Source of the DNA: Chlorophyllum brunneum
Taxonomy: Eukaryota; Basidiomycota; Agaricomycetes; Agaricales; Agaricaceae
Assembly (NCBI GenBank): GCA_963576785.1
Contig: OY756140.1
Span: 3,162,001 to 3,226,000, forward strand
Length of the DNA stretch: 64,000 nucleotides
Direction: 5' to 3'
Numbering within the stretch: position 1 is the first letter of the stretch; each line of letters opens with the position of its first letter. The notes under the pieces were generated by a model. It saw only the letters and a program-made list of their open reading frames with translations, made no database searches and was not told the origin of the DNA. Positions 28,132 to 39,500 of the stretch are shown here, one piece after another. The position numbers and the translations under genes are program-made.

Positions 28132-30097
28132 GAGGCCAGAGAGGACTGGGGACATGGCAGAACCCTGCCCAATGCCCACATCTGCACCCCGAGGATCAGA
28201 GAAGAAGCCATTCCACATATAAATGGTAGAACAGCCTACCAAATACAAAGCAAAAAAGGTCCTCACATTAAGTGGGAACCCCTGCTTGGCAAGTATGGCC
28301 ATGAGCATCTCATGGTTCAAGGAGGGGAAGAACTGAGTGATGTCAAATGTGACAATGCTTGTCCTGAGACCCTTAGCCCACCCAGTACAAACCAGGTGGG
28401 TAAGGAACAACCTAGTATCCTCAGTAAAACATTGGTGGATGCCTCCAAGTTGATAGGGATGAAAAATGTCATGTTTAATGGCATCAAACTGGATGTGGTT
28501 GGAAAGCATTTTCTCAACCAGTTTACCAAGCATGTTCAGGAGCACAATAGGCCTGAATGCCTTGGGAGTAGAGTAGGAAGGCTTCCCCAGTTTTGGAATG
28601 ATAACCGAGAGCAACTCCTTGAAAGTGCGGGGCCAGTGACCCACTGCAAGGCAGGCATTGGCCAGGTGCAGGAACACTATCAAACAATCTTTATCGATGA
28701 TGATGTACTTGAGGTGGGACCATGTAACATGGTCCGGCCCCAGAGAAGACATATTGGAGCAAGAAGACAAACTCTCCATAAGCTCCAATACCAAGAAGGG
28801 AGCCCACTCCCTGACTAGAAGATCAGGAAGGGGGTCAAGGACAGACATATCACACTGCCAATCAGCGGCCAAGTTGTACATTGAGTGGAGAGTATCCCAA
28901 AGGGAGTCCATACCATGACAAGGCTGTCTGTTAAATTGGATAGCCTTGCAGGGGGGTAACTTACAAGCCTTGACCTACTCCATAAGGTCCCAAGGTCATT
29001 TGTTAGTGGAAGTGATCTCTTCAATCTTGGAATCAAAGAACTGATGTTTGGCTGCTGTACAAGCATGCCTGAAGTCCCCCCAGTCACTATGGCTCCGAGA
29101 GCCCTAATATCTGGAGAAGGAAGTGGTGCACACCTCATCCCACCAGGGGCAAGTATGGCAAGTAATCTGGATCTCCTTTGAGTGGTGGGTCCACACATCA
29201 GAGAAGGCTTCAGCCATGGCAAATGCTAAGGTATCCACTTGTTCTGGGGATTCCAGAGAGGGACAATCACAAAGATCAGTCATCTCATTGATGACATGTC
29301 TCAAAAAGGTCTTCTCTTCATCAGAGCCCTTTGGGAGGACAGACTTGATGATCCTGACATCAATGGGAGCAATGGGAAGGGTAACAGTCAATAGGACATG
29401 ATCCGAAGTACCCTGCAGGGATAAGTCCCAATAAGGAAAAGTCCTTGATACATTGGGAGAAGAGATGAACACCAGTCAATCACCAATGGGTGAAGATCTG
29501 GGTTGTGGGAGATAAACGTTGGACCTAGGTTGGTTGGCATAACCAAATCAAGACTGAGATCACAACTCATTTCCATGAGTCTATGCGCTGTCATTCAATG
29601 ATGCAGAACCTTAGGATCCCACTCCGAAGAATAATAGTTGAAATCCCCACTCATAAAGTCGAATGGGGGAAGAACATCTATCTTTCCATAAAGGAAGTTG
29701 ATGGCAGTGTGCTGATCATCTAAATAGACATTCAGGAAGTTGTATGCTTTCACATTGGTAAAGAGCATCAGTGCAAGAATATCAGGGTGATTGACAAGAT
29801 CCCTCCTCATTGATGGCCTTAGATATTGCAGCCAAGTGTGTACATATGCCATTACTCAGGGCAAGGACCCCTGAGTAGGGGGATACACCACCATGAGCCA
29901 GTCAGGGTGCTTTGGTGCACCAGTAACATCATCAAGGGAGCAGGGCAGATAAACCTCCATGGAGGTTCTTGGAAGAAGAGAATATTGAAATCATCTTTCA
30001 ATTTCTTGAGCAGAGTGTCAACATATACATAAGATTTAGCAACATTAAACAAAAAAACCCTAACACCCTCCAGACAGTCCAGGTTGTTTCTAGACAT
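28132..30097 (-). pseudogene. LINE-B ORF2: endonuclease and RT N-terminus (copy B1)
   Basis: Starts at ATG 30097 (MSRNNLDCLEGV), overlapping the ORF1 stop by 8 nt. Endonuclease signatures: NILFFQEPPW (catalytic Glu), DFMSGDFNYYSSEWDP, TAHRLMEMS and GTSDHVLL (S-D-H). The linker WWDEVCTTSFSRY follows, then RT start GPDHVTWSHLKY, STPKAFRPIVLLNMLGK, TFDITQFFPSLNH and GIGQGSAMSPVLSG. Two frameshifts (about 29850 and 29470) and several stops break it. The endonuclease nicks target DNA in this class of LINE. Confidence 0.88.
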
Positions 30098-31275
30098 AAG
30101 GGGGGTTATGAAGGGGGATAGGAAAGCAACAATGTCTGGCATGTACCTCTCGATAACAGGCTGTCAGCCAGGCCCAGTTGTGTTTGTGATTCCAGAAAGC
30201 ATACTTCCTGGAGTCAGCAGGATGCTCCTTCTTGCAGTTATGACAATGAGGAGGATAAGGGCATGGTTGACCAGAGGGGGTAGTAGGAACCAGAGGTGTA
30301 GCCTTTGGTTGTCCCTTACAATATTGTGCAAAAATGCGATGGTTCATACGGGAGTGAGGACTACCACAGTTGGGACATGCAGGGCCATCAGCCTTGCACC
30401 AGGAAGAGGCATGGCCCCACTTGTAATAGCGGGTACACAGTGACTTGTTACGACAGGGGTTAGCAGAGAGTATTATGTACTGCTTGTTCCCAAATATGAT
30501 CTTCTTGTTCAGAAGACCAAGGGCTTGGATACCTCCCATAGAGTCCCAAATATCAAAGAATGCTGTACAGGAGTCAGACATCTTGGAGTTGCACACCAGC
30601 CTTGGGGGACCCTTAAGACTAATAAGAGGAGCATAGACCAACAAGGTAAGGACCTCCTCAACATCTGCTGGGATAAATTGAACTCTGGCCACAGAGTTCT
30701 TGAGGAAGGGGACATTGACCACATGGAGGTACAATATTGATGAAGAGAGTCCGATCCAGAAGGGCACTCCTAGGGGAGACAGATGTTCAACCAATGTCCT
30801 AAAGATTTCAATATCCTTGGTCAAGGCAAGTTTATTGGTGGCCATGGAATAGCCATCATACACAAGTGTGGTACCTTCCACAATCAAAGAGCTTTGTCTA
30901 GCCTTCAATGCCTTACAGGCCTGTTGGATAAGGTTATGAAGACTAGCCAAGGTATTCAACTTGTTTTCATAGGAGACTAGGACCTGCTTATGCAAAGGTC
31001 CAGGAATTGTGAACACTGGCTTTTTAGGGTAGGCATTTGACAAGGGAGTTTGCTTTGCAGCCTTGGCTTGTGCATGAAGACTGAGGACCTGCTCCACAGA
31101 GAGATGGGGGAAGGCAACTTTCAATGAAGAAAGTGGGTCCACCCCAGGCTTGGCCAAAGCCAGTTGTTTTGCTGCAGCCAAAATAAGCCTTCTGACCTGG
31201 CTTGGGCTTCGAAGTGAGTATGGAGGAAGGAGGTCCAGAGGGCCTCTTGTAGGGGACCTGAGGCTTTGTAGGAGC
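30090..31275 (-). pseudogene. LINE-B ORF1: zinc-knuckle RNA-binding protein (copy B1)
   Basis: 363 codons are open from 31181 (MAAAKQLALAKPG) to the stop at 30090. A frameshift near 31180 disconnects the stretch up to 31275 (VKAPTKPQVPYKRP). It contains a mid-region with LTLLVYAPLISLKGPPRLVC and C-terminal zinc knuckles: CTRYYKWGHASSWC (first pair lacks the second Cys, replaced by Tyr, also in B2), CPNCGSPHSRMNHRIFAQYC, and CPYPPHCHNC. It would coat LINE RNA. The N-terminal 270 residues are missing. Confidence 0.87.
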
Positions 31276-31386
31276 CTTTACAGCATTGCTTCTTTTTCTG
31301 GAACTCCTACCTGTTGATCACATAATCACCCCCTTGTCAATACTTCCAATATTCTTCATGTCCCAGACAGTGAGCACTCCAAGAGT
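31276..31386 (+). mobile_element. LINE-B 5' UTR piece, inverted relative to neighbours
   Basis: 111 bp starting CATTGCTTCTTTTTCTGG, identical in position to the 5' ends of B4 and B2, and stopping just before where the ORF1 ATG would be. It is in plus orientation between two minus-strand LINE-B pieces (B1 and B2). Confidence 0.72.
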
Positions 31387-31389
31387 GGA

Positions 31390-32115
31390 TTTCCATACAG
31401 GCTCAGCTGTGGCAGAAGGCAGCCACAAACCTCCATTGAAATAAGTAGGCTGGAGGAGCTTACCATTACACCCTTTGAGAGTCATGAACTGGTTGCCTGA
31501 ATAAGTAGGATCCTGGAATTGAGTGATCCGGGCATCCTGGCAGGATTTGATGACTTTCTGACAAAGAGAGTCAAGAGAGGTTTGCAGACAGGAACCTACA
31601 GAAACCTGGAGCTTGGTATAGTACTGGTGTATGATGCCATGAATGGCCCACTTCTCCAAAAAGTAAGTGTGCCAGATGTGTAGGGAGCACTTGGGGTAAC
31701 CCCCAAACTACTCCATAAGAGTGTTACACACAGCAAGCAAATGAGCCTGACCAGAGTGAATAGAGGGGTCCACTGCCCTCCTGGCCATGCCAGGGGAGTC
31801 AGTGAACAAAATAATGGAGTCACAATTGGGGAGACTAGTAGCCTTCCCAATTGCAATCCAGATAGCATACAACTCTGCATCAGGAGCCATCACTTGACTG
31901 GCCACATATCTTGTCTGAAAGACACATTGGCCTGATTGGTAGATCTGGGCAGCAAAAACTGCCTGGAACTCCCCCCACAGTGGCAGACTTGTGCTTATTG
32001 CTATAGTGAGAACCCCTGAGTTGGCATTAGCATGTTCCAAGGTACTGTTCAGATGCTGAACATGGATGGCCCTCTTGTCCTAAGAGTAAGGAGAGTCATG
32101 GAAGGATACCTGGGC
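31390..32115 (-). pseudogene. LINE-B RNase H and C-terminal part (copy B2)
   Basis: Minus strand: TIAISTSLPLWGEFQAVFAAQ (the first catalytic Asp of RNase H is replaced, normally TDAS), APDAELYAIWIAIG with the Glu, ILFTDSPGMARRAVDPSIHSGQ with the next Asp. The C-terminal stretch ends at GLWLPSATAE, with a stop or frame change near 31708. It is cut before the zinc motif. Confidence 0.82.
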
Positions 32116-32600
32116 AGTACTGTACCGAACTTCAGGTCTCTGTAGGTTCCCATCCGCAAACCTCGCTTGACTCCCTTCATCAGAAGGTTGTCAAATCCTG
32201 CCAGGATGCCTGGATCACTCGATTCCAGGATCTTACTTACTCAGGTAGCCAGTTCATGGCTCTCAAAGGGTGCAACAGTAAGCCTCTCCAGCCCACTTAC
32301 CTCCATGGAGGTTTGTGGCTGCCTTCTGCCACAGCAGAGTCTAACTCGCTGTCCGCCCGCATGTGTAGGGTTATACTCAACCATGCACCTATCGGGGCCT
32401 ATAGGTCTTGGTTCTTCCAGGACGAACCATTCTGGTGTCCATGTGGGGCTCCTTTCAAGTCTCGTGTGCATATTCTTACCAACTGTAGTCGGTTTGACAC
32501 CTCTAGGGGGTACCCTGCCATGCTGGGTGCCCTCGTCAAGTTCTTGAAAGCAAACCCTCAGGCGTTCGCTTTCCCATCCATTCCTCAGGGAATTGGATAA
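32116..32600 (+). pseudogene. LINE-B ORF2 C-terminus with zinc motif (copy B3)
   Basis: About 160 codons, in the frame MALKGCNSKPLQPTYLHGG...SWFFQDEPFWCPCGAPFKSRVHILTNCSRFD...SIPQGIG to the stop at 32598-32600. The C-P-C...H-x3-C motif parallels that of LINE-A. The first 140 bp read in another frame. Truncated by incomplete reverse transcription. Confidence 0.82.
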
Positions 32601-33086
32601 CTGGCTTAGGGTAGGTGGGTTATTGTCTGGCGCCGGAGAACTCTGGTGAAAGTCTGGTGAAGACCGTCGGAGTTTTATGAATGGAGTTGTCCCCTTCGGT
32701 GACTAGGTGTGGTGAAGACGCCGATAGCCACACAAATGGTACAGCCTATTACTCTGGCAAGGGTGACCATGGCCAGGGGAATGACTCTCAGTAAGAGGAA
32801 CTTTGGGGGCTAGTAGCTAGACCGGTAACTGGGGGTTTCCATTGCTGGGCATTTGCGGTGAATTAACACTTACTGACTGGGCCTGGTCTCTGGACTGGGT
32901 CGCTGGTTGGGGGACCTCCCTACCCACTTGCCTCCTCTGGCATCCACTCCCTTTGCTCTTCGGGCTCAGGAGTAGGACGCAATTCTGTCTACTGTTGGTT
33001 TTGGGCAATGGTATGTATGCTTGGTGGGGCATGTCCACCACTTCTCCGTAGATACCCGCTAGATTACTCCTTTGTACTCTGGCCAC

Positions 33087-33106
33087 GGGCTGTGTTTGAG
33101 TGCCAC
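33087..33106 (+). other. LINE-B 3'-terminal core
   Basis: GGGCTGTGTTTGAGTGCCAC lies 30 nt before the poly(A), preceding AATAAATTGGCCTTAGGCC, in which GGCC-TTA-GGCC is a small palindrome. Present in B3, the tail-only insertion and the SINE tails. Confidence 0.5.
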
Positions 33107-33153
33107 ATAATAAATTGGCCTTAGGCCACGATTTAAAAAAAAAAAAAAAAAAA

Positions 33154-34613
33154 GAAGGATACCTGGGCCACAAAGTGGTCTAGGAGATAGTGACCAGGCT
33201 GAGCCACTGCAGAGCAGTGATCAAACTGTTCAGTAAGGGATGGGAGCATGGAGACAGCTTCCATAAGGGAACCCTTGACCTGTCTCAGAAGGCAATTGGT
33301 CAAAAGGAAGACTGAGAAAGGGTGAGGGGGGGGCACCCTTGGAGTTTAGGCAATTAAGGAGAGATTGGAGAGGGTGGGTATCAGAGAGGGTAATGAGACA
33401 GTAGTTTTCTCTTAAAGCCAACTTCTTCAGATAGAGGTGGATGGAAGTAAGACTAGCAAAGGCTTTGGTACTACCAGAGGGGGAGGTGCAAAATGCACTG
33501 GTAATCCACAATGCAGCCTTACATTGCATAGTATTGAGGGATTTGAAAAGACCCTTACAGCAAGTCTTGTAAAAATACCACAGATGGAAGCCATACATCG
33601 CAATAGGGACAATGCACAACCTATATAGGAGGCGCTTCTGCTTGGGGGTCAGACTGCATAAAGAGTTACCAAGCATGCCCATTGCTTTCACAGTGGACAA
33701 GGCCTTGGTAGAGTAGTGCCAAACATGTCATGTTTAATGGCATCAAACTGGATGCAGTTGGAAAGCATCTTCTCAACCAATTTACCAAGTATGTTTAGGA
33801 GGACAATAGGCCTGAATGCCTTGGGAGTAGAGTAAGAGGGCTTGCCTGGTTTCAGAATGATAACCGAGAGCAACTTCTTGAAGCTGTGGGGCCAATGACC
33901 CACTGTGAGGCAGGAATTAGCCAGGTGCAGGAACACTGTCAAACAATCCTCATTGATGACAATGTACTTGAGGTGGGACCATGTAATGTGGTCTGGCCCC
34001 AGAGAAGATGTATTAGAGCAGGATGCCAAGGCCTCCTTACGCTCTAATGCTGAGAAAGGGGCCCACTCCCTAACTGGGAGATCAGGGAGAGGGTCAAGAA
34101 CAGACATGTTGTACTGTTGATCAGCAGCAGAGTTGTACATCAAATAGAGGGCATTCCACAGGGAGTCCATTCTATGACAAGGCTATCTATTAAACTGGAT
34201 AGCCTTGCAGGGGGGTAACTTACAAGCCTTGACCCACTCCATAAGGTCCCAGGGTTGTTTGTTAGTAGAAGCAATCTCCTCAATCTTGGAATCAAAGAAC
34301 CAACATTTGGCTGCTGTACAAGCATGCCTAAAGTCCCCCCAGTTATTATGGCTCCGAGAGCCCTGGTATCTGGAGAAAGAAGTGGTGCATGCCTCATCCC
34401 ACCAGGAACAAGTACGGTGAGTAATCCAGATCTCTTTCAAGTGGTGGGTCTATGCATCAGAGAAGGCTTCTACTATGGTCTGGCCAGGGTATCCACCTGT
34501 TCTAGGGATTCCAGAAAGAGATGATCATGGAGATCAGTCACCTCATTGATGACATGTCCTAGGAAGGCCTCCTCTTTATTGGAGCCCTTTGGAAGGACAG
34601 ACTTGATGATCCT
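33154..34613 (-). pseudogene. LINE-B RT (copy B2)
   Basis: Minus strand from the endonuclease-RT linker (WWDEACTTSFSRYQGSRSHNNW) through GPDHITWSHLKY, KPSYSTPKAFRPIVLLN and a large deletion near 33722 that skips the catalytic blocks, to STVKAMGMLGNSL, KRLLYRLCIVPIAMYGFHLW, LWITSAFCTSPSG and SIHLYLKKLALRE. The catalytic YxDD region is absent, so the copy is dead. Confidence 0.85.
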
Positions 34614-34659
34614 TATTATGTCCAAACCTTGAACCTATGTCAGAGGTTATGACAAATTC

Positions 34660-35250
34660 CCAGAAGCAATACCACTTGACCCACTACCATGATCCAATGA
34701 CACTGTCATTGACTCTCTACTTCAACTAGCCTGGAAATATGCACCATACTTACATGTATGTGACACTGATGGACTCTACTTATGCACCATTAAGAACAAC
34801 CTCTATAGTACCTGGAATAACAGTTGGAAAGCATGACTGACTACCAAAGAAACTATGCAGTACATCTACCCCTACATGTACACTTGCAGTCCAGTGCTCG
34901 AAGTGCTCATTCACCAACAAGTTGTTGATGGAATCTATTGCATAGAGATGCAACCTAGGGACTTATCACCAGACAATGAACCTGTTGTACCCAGCAGTGA
35001 CAGCAATGGCTCTCCCCATCCACTATTGCAATCTACTCAAGCCTTTGTCAAGTCACCCAAGTCTTATCTCTCCAAAGAACTAATTGTATCAACATTATCC
35101 TTATCATCCAACTCCAATCATCCTATGGATGCAGTTCTTCCATCACCACCATCGTTATTATTGCCCTCTACCACTTTGTCCTGCACGTCTTGTAACTGCA
35201 GCTGTTCTGATGAATCTCCATCATCATCTGAGATCTCTGAGAATGAGTAA
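34660..35250 (+). pseudogene. Coding-like reading frame inside the Gypsy-2 LTR
   Basis: A frame of about 195 codons within the LTR: KFPEAIPLDPLP, then SNDTVIDSLLQLAWKYAPYL, NLYSTWNNSWKA, then 131 open codons from ATG 34855 (MQYIYPYMYTCSPVLEVLIH...EISENE, TAA at 35248-35250). Two TGA codons in the first part fit transitions from CGA. The C-terminal third is Ser/Pro-rich with a short Cys cluster (CTSCNCSC). I recognise no domain. LTRs rarely encode protein, so it may be an acquired or fortuitous frame. Confidence 0.4.
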
Positions 35251-35362
35251 ACACTTACCTGTTTCATCCTTATCAGTTTCATATCTATCAGTTTCACATT
35301 GTGAAACTTGTTTCAGTCTCATTATCTATACTCCATAGTATTTATAGAAAAGAAGTAGTTGG

Positions 35363-35370
35363 TATAAATA
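35363..35370 (+). promoter_or_regulatory. TATA box in Gypsy-2 LTR
   Basis: TATAAATA about 300 bp before the LTR end, followed by a purine/pyrimidine-mixed leader. Plausible pol II promoter of the element. Confidence 0.5.
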
Positions 35371-35671
35371 GCCGACTGTATTAGGAAGTCAAAGCTTAAG
35401 CTTTGATCTTCTACAGGGATAGCCTTCTTGATTGCCCAAGAAGAGTTTCTATTGACAGTTGCTGTCAATCAATAGAAGATTGCTTAACTGCTTATTCTCT
35501 ACTTGCCCTCATCACTCAGAGCTACGAGATAAACAGGATTCCCATTTCTTGATTGAGTAATAACAGTTTGATAATGTTTGCTTATCCAGTTACTTGGCTG
35601 AGATAGGTATTAAGGCCATACCCTAGAGGTCACATCCTCTTCAATTGCCCTTAGTAGCTGAATCCATAACA

Positions 35672-36087
35672 ATAGATCAAAGCTTCCACTGAGTCATTTC
35701 AGCATAGGGAACAAGAACCCCAGTGTTATCTGCATCATTGCCATTATCACTAAACAAGGATAATATCTTCCTGCATCATTGCTGCTGTTGCTGTTACAGG
35801 AAGCCGAGAAAAGTTGTACATAGTGCCTATCTGCTGCATAGGAGTGTAACTCACTATCAGTCACATAGGACCCACACTGTACTTGCCGGTACCTGGAGTA
35901 CCCCTCAAGTTAGTAGGGCTAAGCACAAAGACCCACTCATAGAATATATGCTATCAACTGACTTTGTGGTTTTCTTCTTGAGAAGAAGAGAAATGCCTGC
36001 CATGTGTCCTGCCTCTGGATTCCCATTGAGAAGTACTCTGGTTGAAAGAAGACCCAGAAGGAATGGAAGGTCACAACTACTAGGCTA
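35672..36087 (+). other. Gypsy-2 leader between LTR and gag (left part)
   Basis: 416 bp with no coding homology. It contains no TGG-initiated primer site directly after the LTR (it begins ATAGATCAAAGC). The leader resumes at 40129 after LINE-C C2 and runs to the gag ATG at 40252. The C2 target duplication ends at 36087. Confidence 0.6.
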
Positions 36088-36530
36088 GATTCCTTCTACT
36101 ATATCCATCAGGAACCTGGTTTCCTCATCCGAATCCTTGGGGATGGTTAATCTTTCGACAACAATATTCATTTGCGGAATAGGCAACCTAATTAAGAGGG
36201 GGGCGTAGTCAGAGTTGTACCGATCACTTGCCTGGATAGTGTGGGTGGGGATGTATGGTAACATTCCTGAGACAAATAGCAGGTCGATGACCGTGTCTGG
36301 TAGATTGGGGTCCGAGGCATAGCGAGTTGGTATGGCTGCAGACGGAGTTGTCCTCACAAGATTAAGGGCTTTGGTGATCATAAGGAGACAGTCCGCACTC
36401 ACCGGATGTTGATCCGTTGAAGGGTCCCATAACTCCGATCAGATGTTGATATCTCCCCCCATTAGAAGAAAGGGTGGGAGGTCGAAGAGGCGCTCCTCGA
36501 GGAAATGGAGGGCAGTGTTATGGCTGTGGT
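36088..36530 (-). pseudogene. LINE-C endonuclease segment, inverted (copy C2)
   Basis: Minus strand: TALHFLEERLFDLPPFLLMGGDINI, then SELWDPSTDQHP, SADCLLMITKALNLVRTTPS, VIDLLFVSGMLPY, ASDRYNSDYAPLL (the S-D-Y-A block replaces the usual S-D-H) and EETRFLMDIVEGI. It matches the endonuclease order of LINE-B (MSGDFNYYSSEWDP, VIDLVFIS, TSDHV). One stop lies between DINI and SELWDP (TGA, Trp expected). Confidence 0.85.
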
Positions 36531-39500
36531 AACAAGAACTGGCTGATGAATGATGCGGACGAGCTGGAGAGAGCTGTTGCCAAATTGGGAGTTTTATTTG
36601 ACAGATCCTGGAACTGGAATGCGAAGAAGACCAAGATCACCACTAGATCCAAGATCACCACTAGATCCAAAACCTGGTGGAATGAGGAGTGCTCCACTGC
36701 ACTCGCTATGCACCATGCAGACTGCAAGAACAAGCACAAATGGAACACTTTTCGCAAGACCACGAGGAAAACGAAAAGAGCATATTTCGACAAGAAGATC
36801 CAAGAAATCTCAGTCGACCAAAAACGTCTGTGGGATCTGATACCATGGGTTAAAGATCATGCACTCCCGGCTATGGAGGCTATGCGTCATAACGGCCGTC
36901 CTTGTCTTACTCTGGACAATCTGTGGATGTCACTCGACCAACACTACAACGCTGCCCGCGACAGACTAACATACACGGCAGTCCTGGACAAACTCCCTCC
37001 ACCAAATGGAATGGAAAATAGGACTTGGGTGAACTTCTCTCTCCTAGAGATGATGGAGTCACTCAAGGATACCTCAAATTCTTCCTCCCCTGGTCCCGAC
37101 CATATTTCCTGGTCCCATCTTAAGCAGATCGTCGCCGATGAAACTTGCGCCGGTCTCTTCCTCAAAATCAGCAGTGCATGTCTGAACATCGGACATTGGC
37201 CTGCACACTTTAATAAGTCAACGTCGGTGATCATCCCCAAACCCAACAAACCCGACTACTCCACTCTGAAGGCATTCAGACCGATCGTCCTCCTCAATAT
37301 GTTTGGCAAACTAATAGAGAAGATGCTCGCTAAACGACTCCAATTCGAGGCGGTGAAATTCAAAGTTCTCCACCCTCACCAACTGGGAGCTATCTGCCAG
37401 CGGTCCACTGAGGACGTGGGTCTCTTCCTAACGCACATCATCCGGGGAGCTTGGATGAAAAAGAAGAAGACATCGGTGCTTGCATTTGATGTTGCCCAAT
37501 TCTTTCCCTCCCTCAATCATGATCTCCTTATCGACATACTAGGACGTCAAGGATTTCCCCCTCAAATCACAGCGTTCTTCAACAACTACCTCAAAGAACG
37601 CTGCACAACCTACTGGTGGAATAACAAAACCTCCCTGGAGTTCAACGCAGCGGTGGGGGTAGGTCAAGGCTCGGCCCTTAGCCCTATTCTCTCCGCCTTA
37701 TTCCTCACCCCCCTCCTTCACATCTTCAACATCCGTATGGAGGAACACCGCGACAGGTGGGACTTTGACATCCTGTTGTTTGTCAACGACAGCACCTTAG
37801 TTGCACAATCCCCGTCCCTGGAACGGAATGTCGAAATCCTCCAACACATGTACTGTGAAATGGAGTGGCTCATGAATGAATTTGGCCTTGAAATTGAACA
37901 TGGCAAGTCCGAGGTCTTCCACTTTATGCGTGCAAGACAGGACTCAAATCCCTCCATCAATTTGGGATCCCTGCCATTTACTAATTGCAACCCCCTCAAA
38001 CTGAAGACCCATTGGCGGTACCTCGGCTTCTACTTTGACCGGACGTTGACCTTCAAGGAACATGTTCGATTCTACTCCGCCAAAGCAATATCCACGATTA
38101 AGGTGATGAAAATGCTAGGGAACTCCGTTAGAGGCCTGTCCCCCAGCAACAAAAGACTACTATACTGCTCGTGTGTTGTACCGGTAACAACATACGGATA
38201 CCGACTTTGGTTTCACGATAGGTCATGTACTAAAGGGACTTGTGAAATCCTCAACAAGATGCAACGAAGTGCGGCACTCTGGATTACCGGGGCCTTCCAG
38301 ACTTCTCCCACCGGTGGCGTAGAGTCCCTCGCGGGGCTCATGCCCATCAAACTCCATCTCCAAAAGTTGGCCGAATAACAAACGTCGAGGCTTCATACAT
38401 TGGATGATGAACACGCATTGGCAAGATTGACAAGAGAGTATCATTCTTCCCCCCACCAACTTCACATCAAGAATTTCACGGAGGTTCAGAAGAAGAAAAC
38501 ACTTGGAGCTGTGATGGATATTTCGCGCCCCACCCCCAAGACTCGGTATATAGAACATTTTAACTCTGTTTCTAAATCTCTCTGGCCTGGACATAGGTTA
38601 CTTGACCGCTTTGCTACTAATGTATCTTTTATAGGATTTAACCAGGACAGCCCTCACCTCTCGAAGACACTTTGGGACAATGTTACGACGAATGCAACAA
38701 TAGACGAAAAATCCATCATTATCGGCATGGATGGCTCGGTCCACACCCGCTTGCCAGCCAGTTCATGGTGGCAGCTACTATTCGACACCTAGACGGCAGG
38801 AGCTCTATCATGAAGAGGCTTGGAGGAACTACGTCGACAGACACAGAACTAGTCACGTAGTACTTAGGAATCACCAAGGTACTTGCAACCGCAGAATATG
38901 ACCAGGTCGAACACATTCACGTGTTCACCGACTCCATCACAGCCTCCCGGCTCTTACTCAATTGTTCGCCGTACTCCTGCCAGCGGCAATCTATCCTCAT
39001 ATCAAAGGTGCTCCTGGCTTGGTTCAACAAGTCGGACCAACACCACCTTTCCTTCTATCACATGCCATCAAAGTATAAACACGGTATACAAAAAGCCACT
39101 CACAATTGGATCCAAACAGTCACCTGGCCTAACTGGGGCAGAAATCACCAAGTCCCTAACTCCGTGGACTACTTACGCAAGAAGTCTGCCAAACGAGCAA
39201 TCCATACATGGCAGGCCATGTTCAGCTTCAAGAAATACAGTGGTAGCTCCTTCCTCCACCTCCTAGTGCGAGCGAATGGGGCCTCCACTCTACCATCACA
39301 CATCAAGTCTGGTCCCTGGATACGAGAATGCGGTTACCAGCCTCAGCTCTTTGCAAGAGCGTGTCACGCCATTTTATGCCACGCCCTGATCGGGGAGTAT
39401 CAACTCTGATTCTTTCCCAACGAGGACTTATCATGCCACCACTGCGACAATCAAATGGTCCAGACTAGGTCACACATCCTCTATCATTGCAACAACTTCG

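Larger units (their letters stand above)
25885..31275 (-). mobile_element. LINE-B copy B1, interrupted
   Basis: A minus-strand LINE-B in pieces: 25885-26009, 26176-26304 and 28118-31275. Insertions inside it are a LINE-B tail-only element (26010-26175) and LINE-C C1 (26305-28117), both with TSDs. It contains ORF1 (from about residue 270), endonuclease, and RT up to just past the YxDD region. The 3' part and 5' UTR are missing. Edges at 25884 and 31275 are rearrangement junctions. Confidence 0.87.
32116..33153 (+). mobile_element. LINE-B copy B3: short insertion with complete 3' UTR
   Basis: 5'-truncated, plus strand, inserted antisense into B2. The 15-bp TSD GAAGGATACCTGGGC is at 32101-32115 and 33154-33168. 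It provides the full LINE-B 3' UTR (32601-33134) and poly(A). The last about 434 bp (32701-33134) are the sequence shared with the SINE-1/SINE-2 tail. Confidence 0.94.
34614..35671 (+). repeat. 5' LTR of Gypsy-2 (1,058 bp)
   Basis: Starts TATTATG, probably TGTTATG with one G-to-A change, and ends CATAACA, the inverted terminus. The TSD ATCCT directly precedes it. Its last about 200 bp (from 35472) match 43884-44082, which proves the right end. The first 640 bp are open-reading rather than typical LTR sequence (see the coding entry). Confidence 0.82.

Noticed and set aside
34855..35250. Env or integrase end of Gypsy-2
   Set aside because: It lies inside the 5' LTR as bounded by TSD and terminal inverted bases, and no integrase or envelope motif is visible.
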